DNA from: Fulvia fulva | Lineage: Eukaryota; Ascomycota; Dothideomycetes; Mycosphaerellales; Mycosphaerellaceae | Assembly (NCBI RefSeq): GCF_020509005.1 | Contig: NC_063021.1 | Coordinates: forward strand, 3,534,001 to 3,598,000 | Direction: 5' to 3' | DNA: 64,000 nt | Part shown: positions 1 through 11,409 of the stretch, in pieces | How positions within the stretch are numbered: position 1 is the stretch's first letter | Layout: each line of letters starts with the position of its first letter | The notes under the pieces: model-generated | Seen by the model: the letters and a program-made list of their open reading frames with translations, nothing else | Told to the model about the DNA's origin: nothing | Databases searched by the model: none | Translations under genes and position numbers: made by a program

Positions 1-148
1 CTTTCACGGGAGCAGGTGCATTGGTCGGAGGTGGAGGTGGAGCAGCGACGGAGGCATCGGGGGAGGGGTACTCGACGGTGGAGGCAGGCGAGTGGCGGGA
101 TGGTTGCTGCTGCTGCGCGTGTTGCTGCTGGCGGGCGACTGCAGCCAT
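1..148 (-). CDS. Gln/Pro-rich protein, N-terminal part, runs off left edge
   Basis: Reading the minus strand from an ATG at 146-148, the frame is open for 49 codons to the window edge. It encodes a low-complexity start (MAAVARQQQHAQQQQ) followed by Ser/Pro-rich sequence and a run of five prolines. The same frame stays open upstream of this ATG to a TGA at 278-280 and reads as plausible protein (containing LRERDYLCEDRIQPTKAEIA). The true start may therefore lie in an upstream exon, with an acceptor AG at about 256-257. Poly-Gln/Pro N-termini are common in fungal transcriptional regulators, but no domain is visible, so I assign no function. It is transcribed divergently from the presequence protease gene. 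Confidence 0.5.
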   Translation of the reverse strand, partial: MAAVARQQQHAQQQQPSRHSPASTVEYPSPDASVAAPPPPPTNAPAPVK

Positions 149-680
149 TTCTGCAGAAGGTTTGTGGCAGAGCGCTATCTCTGCCTTCGTAGGCTGTATT
201 CGGTCTTCGCAAAGGTAATCCCGCTCACGCAGATTCGTCCCGCTTGGCTGCCAGTCTGGGGTCGCAGGCGGCAGACTTCATCGACACACCGGAGTCGAAA
301 GCCCTCCTCTCGGGCGGCGAACAGATCTTTCCTGCCGCGCGGAGTTCCAGCCCAGTGTCCCGGTAGTTCTATGCCGATTGAGGGAGCGGTCGGTACAGTC
401 TATATGGCGGGTGTGGAGTTGGGCGGCACTGGTGGATGCGGTCGGCGCTGGGTATGCGTATGGGGCCTCGACGACGGCTCTCGGTGTCGTATGCGCAGAG
501 AGACTGCGAGAAGTCAGTGATGCGCAACACGATTGGATCGCTTGAGCACGATCCACACCATGCCCGATACAGATCCAGTTGGGAGCGTCATCTCGGACCA
601 GACCAGATCAGACATTCCATCTCATCGTCCCTCTCGACATTCACGCCCACCGTTTGGTACTGCAGTCGCTCGTTCCATCC
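149..680. other. Divergent intergenic region
   Basis: This lies between the minus-strand gene at the left edge and the presequence protease start at 681, and presumably holds both promoters. Its left part (149-277) may be coding for the minus-strand gene. Overlapping short ORFs on both strands are Arg/Ser-rich and look like noise. I see no clear TATA box or repeat. Composition is normal, without the TpA excess found right of 8 kb. Confidence 0.4.
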
Positions 681-3600
681 ATGTTGAGCACACTGCGGGC
701 TGCGCGCTCTCGCATCGTTCTGCCGCTCCAGCGCCCTCGAACGAGCCCACTGCAGCGAAAGTACGCCTCCGTCACCGAACTCAGCAGCTTGCCTCAGCCA
801 GGCGATCGCCTTCACGGCTTCACCCTCAAGCGATCAGAACATGTCGCCGAGCTACAGCTATCAGCGCTGCACTTCCAGCATGACAGAACAGGCGCAGACT
901 ACCTGCACGTAGCAAGAGATGACGATAACAATGTCTTTGGCATCGGCTTCAAGACCAACCCGCCCAACGCCACTGGCGTGCCACACATCCTCGAGCACAC
1001 GACACTATGCGGATCGGAAAAGTACGTTAGCCTGGGATAGTCACAGGTAAGATGTAGGCTGATGATGGTCGGTAGGTACCCTGTGAGGGATCCCTTCTTC
1101 AAGATGATGCCTCGTTCCCTTCAAAATTTCATGAATGCCTTTACCTCGGCCGACCATACCACCTACCCCTTTGCTACTACCAATGCACAGGACTTCAAGA
1201 ATCTGATGGGCGTCTACCTCGACGCGACCCTACACCCACTGCTCAAAGAGACCGACTTCGTGCAAGAAGGATGGAGAATTGGACCGGAGAACCCGCAGGC
1301 AGAAGCAGAGGACGACAAGGGAAGCGATCTGGTGTTCAAGGGTGTTGTCTACAACGAGATGAAGGGCCAGATCTCAGACGCGAGATACCTTTTCTACATC
1401 CGCTTCATGGAGCACATCTTCCCGTCCATCAACAACAGCGGGGGAGACCCTGCCAAAATGCCCGACCTTACCTACGAGCAGCTGAAGACCTTCCATGCCG
1501 AGCACTATCATCCAAGCAACAGCAAGATCGTCACGTACGGCGATCAACCTGTTGAAGACCATCTTCGCTTCCTTGGTGAGCAGCTGGCGAGCTTCACCAG
1601 GCAAGACACGGATGCAGATATCAAGACCGCCGACCTGCTTGATGGCCCCAAGAGCGTTACCGTCAAAGGTCCCATCGATACCATGACATCGCCCGACTCG
1701 CAGTATAAGACATCCGTGACTTGGCTTACCTGCGACCCCAACGACAATGACGAGGGCACTGGACTAAGCATTGCCCTGGACCTACTCCTTGATGGCTATG
1801 GCTCACCATTGTATCGTGCTCTGATCGAGTCTGGCCTTGGCAGCGACTTCTCGCCCAATACTGGTCTTCTCACACAAGGTCGAAGAGGCATCTTCTCTGT
1901 GGGTCTGAGTGGTGTCAAGGAAGAGAACGTGCCCAAGGTTAAGGAAGCCATATTCGAGGCCATTCGAGATGCGATTGCGCAAGGCTTCGACGAGAAGAAA
2001 GTGGACGGCTTTCTGCACCAGATGGAGCTTAGTCTGAAACATAAAAAAGCAAACTTTGGTCTAGGCGCGGTGCAACGACTGATCCGGAAGTGGTTCAATG
2101 GCGCAGACCCATACGAAGAACTCGCCATAAAGAAAGCCCTTGACACATTCAAGGCAAACTATGCTCAGCCTGGTTATCTCGAGGGTCTGCTCAAGAAGTA
2201 TCTCCTGGTCGACAATACCTTCTCATTCACCATGACGCCGAGCACGACGTATGCTGCTGAGCTCGCCGAAGAGGAAGCCACTCGACTCAAGACCAAGATC
2301 TCAGAGGCGGTCAAATCCTATCCAAATGAGCAAGAAGCATACAAGCAGCTGCGTGAAAGGGAACTTGCTCTGGTCAAGGAGCAAGATGCTGGCCGAACAG
2401 CGTCGCTTGACAGCCTGCCCACGCTCAGGGTCACAGACATCCCGCGCGAGAAGCCGGAAATTCAGGTGAGAGATGGCACAGTTGATGGCGTCAAAGTGCA
2501 GTTCAGAGAAACCGCGACCAATGGCCTGACGTATTTCCGCGCGCTGGCACTTTTCAAGGACCTACCTGATGAGCTTCGTATGCTGGTACCTCTCTTCACA
2601 GACAGCATAATGCGAATCGGCACCAAGGACAAGACTATGGAAGAAATTGAGACTTTGCTCAAGCTGAAGACAGGTGGCATGAGCTTTGGGCACCACCTTA
2701 CTAGCTCTGCGTATGACACCCAAAAGGTCGAAGAAGGGTTATCAATCTCCGGCTCTGCCTTTGATGGCAACATACCAGCTCTGTACGAGCTGATCCAGAC
2801 GGTCTTGCTTGAGACCGACTTCGACTCACCTCAAGCAGCGAAAATGATTAAGCAACTTCTACAGACCGATGCCAGCGGTGCGGTTGATGGCATTGCATCG
2901 AGTGGTCACGCCTACGCGATGAAGTATGCCGAATCAGGATTGTCGCCTTCGCTGAGAATGGCAGAGCAGTCTGGCGGCTTGACCCAAGTGAAGCTCATCA
3001 CAGCTCTTGCAGCAGCAGAAGACAATACCGAGGCGATGAACGAGCTCATTTCAAAATTGAAGACAATCCAATCCCTCGTGGTCGCAAACATGCGTGCTGG
3101 ATCAATGCGTGTGGCACTCACCTGCGGTGCAGACGCCGCCTCCGCCAACGGATCCGCCGTACAAAAGTTCCTAACCACCACCAGCAAATACAACCTCCCA
3201 ACCCCAGCATCCATCGCCACTGGCCATAGTCCCCACGACCTCAGCACCCACCAAAAAACCCTCTTCAACCTCCCCTACCAAGTCTCCTACTCCGCCATCG
3301 CAATCCCCACAGGCCCTTATTCCGACCCCTCCACCGCGCCCATCGCCATCCTCGCCAAACTCCTCACACACAAACACCTCCACCCGGAAATCCGCGAGAA
3401 GGGCGGCGCCTATGGCGCCGGCGCGTACAGTAAGAGTACCAACGGCACCTTTGGGATGTACTCCTACCGCGACCCGAACCCGACGAATACTCTCCGAATA
3501 TACCAGGAAGCAGCGCAGTGGGCGGCTGAACAGGAGTATTCGGAGCGTGAGATGGAGGAGGCGAAGCTTTCGGTTTTTCAGGGTATGGATGCGCCGAGGA

Positions 3601-3875
3601 GTATTACGAGTGAGGGGATGGATAGGTTTTTGGTGGGGATTGATCATGAACTTCAGCAGAAGAGGAGGCAGTGGTTGTTGGATGTTAATGCTGCTGATGT
3701 TAGAGAGGCTGCGCAGAGGGTTGCGAAGGCGGTTGAGGAGAGGGGGAGGGTGGTTGTGTTGGGGGATGCGGGGAAGCAATCGTTCCACAAGGAAGATGGG
3801 TGGAAGGTTGAGGATATGGGGTTGGCGAAGGAGCAGCCTGGGGAAGTGGTTGGGGAGGTGAAGGCGAAGTTGTAG
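681..3875 (+). CDS. CYM1: Mitochondrial presequence protease (M16C metallopeptidase)
   Basis: Two exons, 681-1021 and 1076-3875, joined across a 54-nt intron (donor GTACGT, acceptor TAG, branch-like CTGAT); splicing restores ...[13 protein letters not shown]... and gives 1,046 aa, close to the family length. The N-terminus ([20 protein letters not shown]) is basic and lacks acidic residues, as expected of a mitochondrial targeting peptide, which is why I chose ATG 681 over upstream in-frame starts. The inverted zinc motif HILEH is at residues 102-106 and the third ligand Glu is about residue 208 (VYNEMKG). The M16C-associated middle domain follows, and a C-terminal half carries [11 protein letters not shown]. 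In the family (yeast Cym1, human PITRM1) this matrix enzyme degrades cleaved presequences and other unstructured peptides. Base composition switches from C-rich to G-rich near 3480. No frame damage is visible. Confidence 0.95.
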
Positions 3876-4563
3876 AGTAGATCGGGTTAGATGGAATGTG
3901 GTGGTGGGATGTGTATGTACATTTGTGAGAATACCCTGCCCTCTGTGCTGATATGAGGGTGTATAGATGCAGCTCGAGATACACCACGTCAACAGACTCA
4001 TGCCACTGCCGTCGCTCATTGTACAAGGATGGATGGCATGGACGAGAGGTTGGCGGCTTATGCCAAGATTAGGGGACCGTCTATGGCGGTGGAGGCCAGG
4101 AGGTGAATGCAGACTGGCCACGGATACATGGCAGAATCTATTGGTCAAGGAGTGAATGAGAGCATACACGCCGCACATCCGGTGTTCAAACAGCAGGCGT
4201 GCATTGTCATTGGAGGATAAGCAGGCGGTAGTCGAGGCTTGGCTTGTGATTGCTGCAAAAGTGAGCTGCCGGCCGCCACTCACGAGTGCTTTTTGGAGTC
4301 ATGGTTATAAGACTCTACTTCGCATCTCTTCCAGCGCCATTCTGCAACATCAATTCAGGCGTTCTCAACCACCAACACCGAACAGGTTGCCTGTCCTCTG
4401 CAGCACCCTCGGTCGACTGCGACTGCTACAGACTTGCATCGTATATCCGCGCTGACGGAGTATAGTGTTCTCTCAATCGACACCGGAACATCACCAGAAG
4501 CGCAGTCAGGCTGAAGATCCATCGACAAGCTCAAGCAACCTTCAGCATCGACTCTGGCCCACG
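3876..4563. other. Intergenic region
   Basis: It holds the 3' end of the presequence protease transcript and the upstream region of the Cys-rich gene. Short ORFs are present but unconvincing. A TATAAG at about 4306 is a possible but unproven core promoter element for the gene starting at 4564. Confidence 0.4.
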
Positions 4564-6205
4564 ATGCCAGCTTTCTCCTATCCTCCAGGTGTGACCAAAT
4601 GGACATGGCCCGGCGGCTACCGGCTCGTAGCAAACGACACGGCTATAAGGATGGATGGCAACGGTGCGACATTCCCCATCTCGGAGCTGTGCGTGCAGTG
4701 TCAGATCGCGTTCTTGCGAACCAGAGAGGATGAAATGCGCGATCTCTTTGAGTGGGAGGATGAAGATACTGTCTACCTTCCCTTGTGCAGGAGGTGTCAA
4801 GGCCATGTGGACGGAAGCAGGAACTCGAAGGCCGGTCGAACAGTAATGGAGGCATGTCGAGAGTGCTGTACCGCTCTCTCCGCAGCCAGTCATTTGGAGG
4901 GGAGGAAGTCGATCGACATGCTCTGCGGACATTGCAGTTAGTATCCTATTGTGGTTTTGGGTGGAGCCCCATCGCCATTACTACTGCCAGCGCATGACGC
5001 GCTTCACAACGCGAAAGGGTCAGGATTTGGGCTAGACGAGGCGTCGCTCAACGTTATCGAGTCTTCTGCAAAACGACGCACCCAGGAAGTGTGTCCCGCC
5101 ATCGGCCCTGCCGGACAAGATTCGCAGCTCTTCCCATTCGCCAATGCTGTGTATGGTCACTCATCCGAGAAGGAGACAACCCCGTCTAAAAGGAGCCATG
5201 GCGGCACCTCAGACCTGATGCTCGGCTTGAGGAACCGTACATCAGCCACGACAGCCTTTCTGCTCGGTGCCACCGACTCCGATGACACAAGTACGGAAAG
5301 CCAGTCCTTATTCCAGCCTTTACCATTGGATGAAGATGATACCGAGAGTGTCGCGTCGTGGGAAGACTGGGGCGCATCGACTGTCGAGCTGTCCATGGTG
5401 TCCAACGACCTGATTCAAGCGGGTGAGCTAGCAGGAGCAGTGTCCTTCGAGCGAGCGAGACAAACAGAGTCCGTAGCAAGCACGAGAGAAGGCCCGGAGC
5501 CAAAGCAGCAAGTTCGAGTGCAGCTGGAGCGACTCAACACAGCCACGGAGCGTAACATTTTCCTCTCCGGCCTCCCCCAGCATGTCAATCGTGGACGCAG
5601 TCGTCGAATTCGTAGACCGTTGGACACACCGCCGAGGAATCTTCCTCTGCGAAAATGTGCAGAGCAGATCCTTCGACCTTGCCGAACAGATTCTCGATTC
5701 TGGCGCACTGTCATCCGCGATCAGGGGCCTCCGCGCGGTGGTGACACGGCTGCACATCCGGCATCACCCAGATCATCGAACGAGTGACTCGATAGCAGCA
5801 AAGGATCCGGAGTCATTCCTGCGCAGGATGGTCGAACTCCGCGAGACTGGATTGTGCTATGCCCTAGCCGACGACGAACTGCGTGCATTATACACCCAGG
5901 TCGTCGCCTCTCCTGGCAAGCCACGTCTTCAAGGCAGAATTGTCTACAACGAGAAGAACTTCACGGTTCCCGGGTACTTCGTCACGCCCTTGCGGAGCAT
6001 GAGCCCTTTGCGCATATGCAAGGACGCTCTGCCAAGTGTTTGCAGTCTGGAGGAATTGCGCGATACTTTTGGAGTTCCGATTTGGAAACCTGGGAGGTCT
6101 GGACATGTGTTTGCTTATCGCTGTGCCAAGAAGGAGACTCTTGAGAAGATGCAGCAGTCCCGCTGGCGCTTACTATCGAGCTGTGGACAGAGCTTTCAGC
6201 AGTGA
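4564..6205 (+). CDS. Hypothetical Cys-rich protein with four CxxC pairs
   Basis: Probable three-exon gene: 4564-4936, 4991-5422 and about 5481-6205, giving roughly 509 aa. Intron 1 (54 nt, GTTAGT...CAG) is well supported because it removes an in-frame TAG and joins two long open frames. Intron 2 is inferred: coding potential moves from frame 1 to frame 2 between 5423 and 5580, and a GTGAGC donor with an AAG acceptor at 5480 gives the needed shift, but other acceptors are possible. The N-terminal 124 residues hold CxxC pairs at 43-46, 75-78, 98-101 and 121-124, enough for two zinc sites. The middle is Ser/Asp/Glu-rich and probably disordered. The C-terminal part (after SIVDAVVEFVDRW) looks folded. 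I do not recognise the family. The start is the first ATG in the open frame. Confidence 0.65.
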
Positions 6206-6211
6206 GCAAAC

Positions 6212-6739
6212 ATGTTCAATATGGATCAGACCACCACCACAACGACAACCATGAACGAGCCAGACGCCAAGAGAGTGAGGCTCGACCCCTCCATCGATCT
6301 GCTCTTCTCGCAAGCATCCTCGTCCCGCTCCAACAGCTCCGGCACGCCAGAAACAGAACCAGACCCACTGCACCTATCTCGCCGCTTCGCAACCGGCCTG
6401 AACGAGAGGTGCTGGGACGATCCATGCAATGCACACTTCCACCCGACCTACCGGGCGCTGCACGACAATGTCAAGACCGAGATCACCCACGAGCAAGAGC
6501 ACATGATGCATCGGGCGCTTTGTGCGCAGTTCCCGGATTTCCATATGGAGATCCTGAGCGAGTCGATAGATATGAACGAGATGGCGGGTACGGCGATTGT
6601 CTGGTTGTTCATCCGCGTGACGGGCACGTTGCCGGGTGTCCAGCGGGATGCGATTGGCGTGTTTCGGTGGAAGAAAGAGCGTGGCAAGTGGTGGTGCGTG
6701 TACCACGCTGGGCTCCGGGAGCCTATGGCAGTGTACTAA
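6212..6739 (+). CDS. Small protein with Myc-like NLS and NTF2/SnoaL-like look
   Basis: Single open frame of 175 aa with normal codon use. A poly-Thr stretch (residues 7-13) and AKRVRLD (19-25), which resembles the Myc-type nuclear localisation signal, precede a compact domain. That domain ends in a Trp/Arg-rich strand pattern (FRWKKERGKWWCVYH) reminiscent of fungal NTF2-like/SnoaL-like proteins. The assignment rests on pattern only. The ATG lies 6 nt after the stop of the upstream gene and in the same frame. Either the two are separate transcripts with overlapping UTRs, or splicing (for example a GTGAGC donor at 6202) fuses them. ATGs at 6221 and 6251 are alternative starts. Confidence 0.65.
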   Translation: MFNMDQTTTTTTTMNEPDAKRVRLDPSIDLLFSQASSSRSNSSGTPETEPDPLHLSRRFATGLNERCWDDPCNAHFHPTYRALHDNVKTEITHEQEHMMHRALCAQFPDFHMEILSESIDMNEMAGTAIVWLFIRVTGTLPGVQRDAIGVFRWKKERGKWWCVYHAGLREPMAVY

Positions 6740-8011
6740 GCGCGTGGTCGTATCATGATGGATGAGGATGGCGAGTGTACTTGGGTAGCTGCTGCCGCCG
6801 AGACGATGTGCTAGAGGTCGCGTTTGCTCCTTGCTGGCAGGCTAATCCCGAGCCGCCCAACGAGCTCAAGAGCATATTTCCGGTACTGTCGACCAGTTGT
6901 TGTCGTCCAGCCGTTGTCCAGATACCGTTCAGCGCTCTTATAAGCGGCTTCATGCGATAGTGGACTATTCATGTCCTGTGGGCCAGGCGAAAGCAGGATA
7001 ATGACGACTGAACAGGCAAAACTATGCAAAGGAAACGATCGGCCGTGTTTGTGCAAGAACCGAAGGGTGATGTGCGTTGCGGCGTTCAATATATCCATTG
7101 CTTCCTGGGATCATGAAGCCCTGGTGGGCCCGGGCAAGATCTAGCGCTTCGAACTCTAAACGACCAACACCACACCGGAATCAGCATGCATGTGCCTAAC
7201 TCCCGTTCAACATCATCTGCTTCATGATATGGGCGTGAAGTCTACCTCATACTGAAGGTGACATTACTTTCCCATCCATGAAAGTACCGAACTCATGACC
7301 CGCCTGCCCTCCAGTGGTGCCACCATTCACCACATCCTTCCCAATGCGAGGCACACTTTCCATGGCTTTCTTGTCCGACTGCCTTGCGACGAACGATATG
7401 CAGTCACTCAGAGCCTACTTAGTTCTTGCGGTACTGTCATGCCCAAGCACTTGTCCATGATCACTCCATTTGTACGGGCGAGGCAGGTCGACGCTCCCGC
7501 GAACGACTTCAGTCTAGCAACACGTTTCTTGCAAACGGCGTCCGGAACCGTTGCATTGTCTGAATCGGGATCCCAAGACTAATGCCCATTGTGGTCAGCG
7601 ACGTGACTGACACTAGGCCACTTTCTTGTCCAATTGCCGACCGGACTAAGCCCACAGCCTAGCTGGTCTACAGCGAGTGCTCGTGTAGCTCGCATGTCTC
7701 ACTGTATGCTCGACATTTGGCGTGAATAATACGACAGGACTCGCGACTTGACGGTCGCCACGACTTGAGCTGATTAGTTGCTGTCCCAGACAACTCTCTC
7801 CAACTACGACTCGTTGTGCAAGGATCTTGTGTCCCCATCACCGCACCAGCTAGAGACGGTGGCAAGCCATAACGCGATGCGCTACATAGTGTCGGTAACA
7901 ATATCATCGACTGAAGCGATCTGCCGTGAGATATCCAATCAATGGGCATACTATGGGGAAGCATCTCACAACGCCTTCGGGACATGAGCTCGGATCAAAT
8001 GGCGCCAAGTC
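6740..8011. other. Gene-poor segment before the repeat block
   Basis: About 1.3 kb with base composition like the genes and no RIP-type TpA excess. ORFs on both strands are all under about 110 codons, and none has a convincing domain or codon pattern. The most protein-like is a minus-strand frame at 6811-7098, which I do not accept as a gene. It ends where the first transposon LTR begins. Confidence 0.5.
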
Positions 8012-8605
8012 TGTGGGACCACTACTCGCCTTGTTCGGAAAGGAACGATTCATCACTGTGGCCTTGTTAAGCGAAGGGTAGCTTCGAAGGCACCGAGAGC
8101 GAGCGTTAGTCGTACCGAAGGGAGCTTGCGACCGTAGGTCCACTCCGTAGCGAGCGAAAGTGTCTAGAAAGCTCCCGTAGCGATAACTACAATCGTACGC
8201 GGTCTCTACCTTCCTCGTAGTGTATAGAGGCCCTCCGCAGGAGCATAGGGGTCTAGGGTTTCCCTAGCCGCCGGAGGTATTATATATTCGTAATAAGGTA
8301 AATAGTAGTAGTAAATAGCCGGAGCGGAGCGTAGGCGCACGTGTACATATATAGGGTAGAGAGATTACTTAAGGCGCAAGCTCTTATTAGTTATAACTAA
8401 TTAACTTATAAATTCGTAATTTGTAAGGGCGCGCGTACCGTAGGGTCCGAATGAGAGAGTTGTTGTTCTACGAAGCTACGAAAGAGGAGCGCGAGGCGCG
8501 GCGAAGTTATAAAGCAAAGCCAAGCCGCGCTAACCCGATGCGGAAGGTCCGCGGTTCACCCGGGCCGACGCAGCTGCAGTGAGGGGTCGCGGGCTGCCCG
8601 TGACA
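8012..8605 (-). repeat. Gypsy-1 LTR (3' LTR, reverse orientation)
   Basis: The right end is clear: ...CCCGTGACA at 8605, followed by a pyrimidine tract (polypurine tract on the minus strand), so the LTR begins TGTCACGGG when read in element direction. The left end is uncertain; TGTGGGACC at 8012 is the best candidate. A GC-rich motif around 8480-8510 resembles the LTR of Gypsy-3 (22440-22500), so the two are related. TpA is enriched moderately. Confidence 0.55.
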
Positions 8606-11409
8606 GTATCCCCCCTCTCAAAACGCGTCTCAGTCCTCTGAGCGTTGTCCATCTTGTGCAGCCACTTGCCCGTGCTGCTCCATAACCGTGCGAAAGTCCA
8701 ATCATCCTCTAATGCCTTGTCATCGTCCAGTAACACATCTGTATCCAGTCCATCTGTAACCAGCCCATCCGCGACCGGCTCCCTTCGAGAAATGCTTGGG
8801 GGGACCCAATCAGATGGAGCTGCGAAGCCTGCAGGCGTGGACAACTCCGGCCGGTTATGGTGAAAGTCTGCAACAGCGGCGGCCGCGTGTTCAAACATGT
8901 TCTCAGCCGGTTGCTAGGTCTCACTATCCTCCTCATTCTGATATCCAAGCCATTTCACCTTGTACCAAGTGTCCACTTTGCGCTTCTACCCCTTCTTCAC
9001 TTTGCCTGCTCGCTTGCGGGTGTACATGTCCAAGATCTTCTCCACCTTATACATGTGTGTAGGTGTTGCGACTATATCAGCGACTGCATCGGCTTCGGTA
9101 GTGTCGGGCTCGATGGTCATCGGCGGTAGTGGTGCTAGATGCTGGCCTTCGAGTGGTAGGAAGTCGGGATGATCGGCTCGCTGAAGCAACGAGGTATGAA
9201 AGCAGTTGTCGAGTCCTGCTATAGCGTCCGATAATCTCAGTTTGTATAAGAGCTTAGCTAGCATAACTTCTATAATCTAGTACGGGCCAGCGTATCTTCT
9301 GTCGAGCTTCTTAGATAGTCGAGTCGTGCGGATGTTCTTAGTGCTTAGGTATACCCAGTCGCCTACTTTATAGTCTAGCGGGATGCTTCGGTAGCGGTTT
9401 ACTACTTTAGCTTAGAGAGCTTATAACATCCGTATGTTTTTCTCAAAGGTGCTTATAAAGGTCGTAAATCCGGCGTACGAAGGCTTTAGCCGATCGCGTA
9501 TCTTGTCGCTAGAGAGTAGTTAGTCCTCCCTCTTTTCTAGCGCTTAGGTCTACGCGCTCTATAAACTTAGGGTTATAGCCTAAAGTAGCGTAGAATAGCG
9601 ACATACTAGTAGTTTTAGAAAGGTGGTTATTAATCGCGAACTAAGCTAGACAAAGCCATTCTGCCTAGTTATCTTATACCTCGTTAGTAAATATACGGAG
9701 ATACTGTTCTATTACTTAGTTAGTACGTTCCGACTGTCTATTAGTTTCTAGGTAGTATAAAGAACTTAGCTTACGACTTATACGAAGCATCTTATAAAGT
9801 TTCTTCTAGAAGGTAGCAACCTATTGTTTGCCGCGGTGGCAAGTAATAGTACTAGGAAATCTACGTCGGGAGAATATATACTAAAGGAAAAGTCTTGCCG
9901 TATTCTATATAGTTATCGCTCCGATCGGAATTAGCTCGACTTCCTTCGTTAGCCTATCTATTACGGTCATAATGTTATTATAGGTCATACTAGCGAGGGT
10001 GCTATTAGGAAGTCTAACTACAAAGTCTACCGCGATATGCCTCTAAGGTCGGTCCGGTACTAAAAGTAGGTATAATAATCTAGGTAGCTAGGAGTATAGA
10101 GATTTCGTCGTACGGTATATATAGTAATTTGCGGTATATCTACGTACTAATCTTACTAAGCTAGGCTAATAGAGTTCTCGTACTACGAGTTTATAGGTTC
10201 GAGCTCGTCCTAGATGTCCTACTACTAGAGCGTCATGATTTATTCTAATAAGCCGAGTCCGTAGGGCCTAGTTATTAGGTACCTATAGGCTCTAACTATC
10301 GTACCAGTTTCGTATATACAATATATTACTATCTACCTTATAGTACGTAGGGTATATCTTCGCCTTCTATAAGAGTAGAGGGATAGTACTATCTTTCCGT
10401 AGTATCTTAATTACCGCCTTAAGTTCTTAGTCTAGGGCGTAAGTAGTCGTTATACGGTACTCGAGTTTAGCTTCGACTTCGGCTTTATTTGTAGTCTATA
10501 CTTCCTAAGCTAGTACTAGCTATATTTGTAGTACCTATTATAGTTCTAGAATAAACTCGATTACTTTAGGATTTAGGGGAGTCGTCTCTTCTTCTTCGGG
10601 CGTATCTTCGATAGTAGCTTATATAGAGTCGATCTTATAGAATCGCTATAGCGGAAGCAATGTCTAATACTAGTACTAATTTCTCGGATCGTCTATCCCC
10701 TACGGAAGGTCCTAGCTACGTCTCGTTAGGCTATCTAGCTTCGTTCCTTATATACCTAGGCGGTATATAATCTAGAAGTTGAATTGTAATAGAAATTCTG
10801 CCTATCGCGCTTATCGGCGATTTAGCTACTTTGTAGTTATAAAATATTCGAGGTTCTTATAGTCTATATACACTTTGACTAGATCACCGTCTTCGTCTAC
10901 TTCGTAAGTAAGCTCCGGGCGCTACTCTTTAAATACTTTAATAATCGCGAGGAGTTCCTTATCGTAGATCTCGTAACTATACTCCTAGGAGCTTAGCTTC
11001 TTCGAATAGAAAGCTATAGGATGTAACACTCCCTACTCGTCTTATTATAAGAGTATACCTATATTAATAAAGTCTAAGGAGTTAGTCTCGACGACGGTCT
11101 ACCTACCCGGTATATAGTATACTAGTATACCCGCCTTACTAAACGCTACTTTTAACGCCTCGAATGCCCTCTAGTAATTATTAGTCTAAATGATTCTGCG
11201 GTTCTTATAATTACTAGGCCTATCTGACTTCGTTAGGTTTGTTAATAGGGATGTAATACGAGAGAAGGCCTCGATAAACCTACGGTAGAAGTTCGCAAAT
11301 CCTAGGAAGGCTTAGACATCCTTAAGATTAGTTAGTGCTTCCTAGGTCTATATACATTCCAATTTCTCCGGGTCTATCTCGATGCCCTAGGGTATAATAA
11401 TAAGGCCTA
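8606..11409 (-). pseudogene. Gypsy-1 pol remnant (RT C-terminus, RNase H, integrase, chromodomain)
   Basis: Minus-strand translation shows the RT/RNase H hinge [17 protein letters not shown] (about 11260-11310), the integrase C-terminal motif VGDWVYLSTKNIRT (about 9310-9370), LLYKLRLSDAIAGLDNCFHTSLL (about 9190-9260), and a chromodomain start YKVEKILD near 9040. Many TAA/TAG stops interrupt the frame, most at former CAA/CAG codons. The chromodomain part is intact for about 90 codons but is then shifted out of frame. Nonfunctional. Confidence 0.75.

Larger units (their letters stand above)
8012..11409 (-). mobile_element. Gypsy-1: 3' half of a Ty3/Gypsy chromovirus
   Basis: Read on the minus strand, the order right to left is RT end, RNase H, integrase, chromodomain, polypurine tract and LTR, the Gypsy order. 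The element stops inside RT at 11409, where the Copia-R LTR begins. Its gag, protease and 5' LTR are not found anywhere in the window. RIP is heavy from about 9260 rightwards, but nearly absent from 8530 to 9260. Confidence 0.8.

Noticed and set aside
49..140. CTG/GCTGCTGCTG microsatellite-like stretch
   Set aside because: It is the complement of the CAG codons of the Gln-rich minus-strand protein, not an independent repeat array.
3171..4283. 370-codon minus-strand ORF
   Set aside because: It overlaps the end of the presequence protease gene antisense, is Pro/His/Leu- then Gly/Val-rich as expected from skewed composition, and has no domain.
6811..7098. 95-codon minus-strand ORF, protein-like in its second half
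   Set aside because: No domain, no supporting neighbour or codon pattern; kept as intergenic.
7295..7985. ORFs of 95-105 codons on both strands
   Set aside because: Composition looks random and no motif is recognisable.
8540..8605. tRNA-like T-loop (GGTCCGCGGTTCACCC) near the LTR end
   Set aside because: No acceptor stem, D-arm or anticodon arm can be drawn around it; it is LTR sequence.
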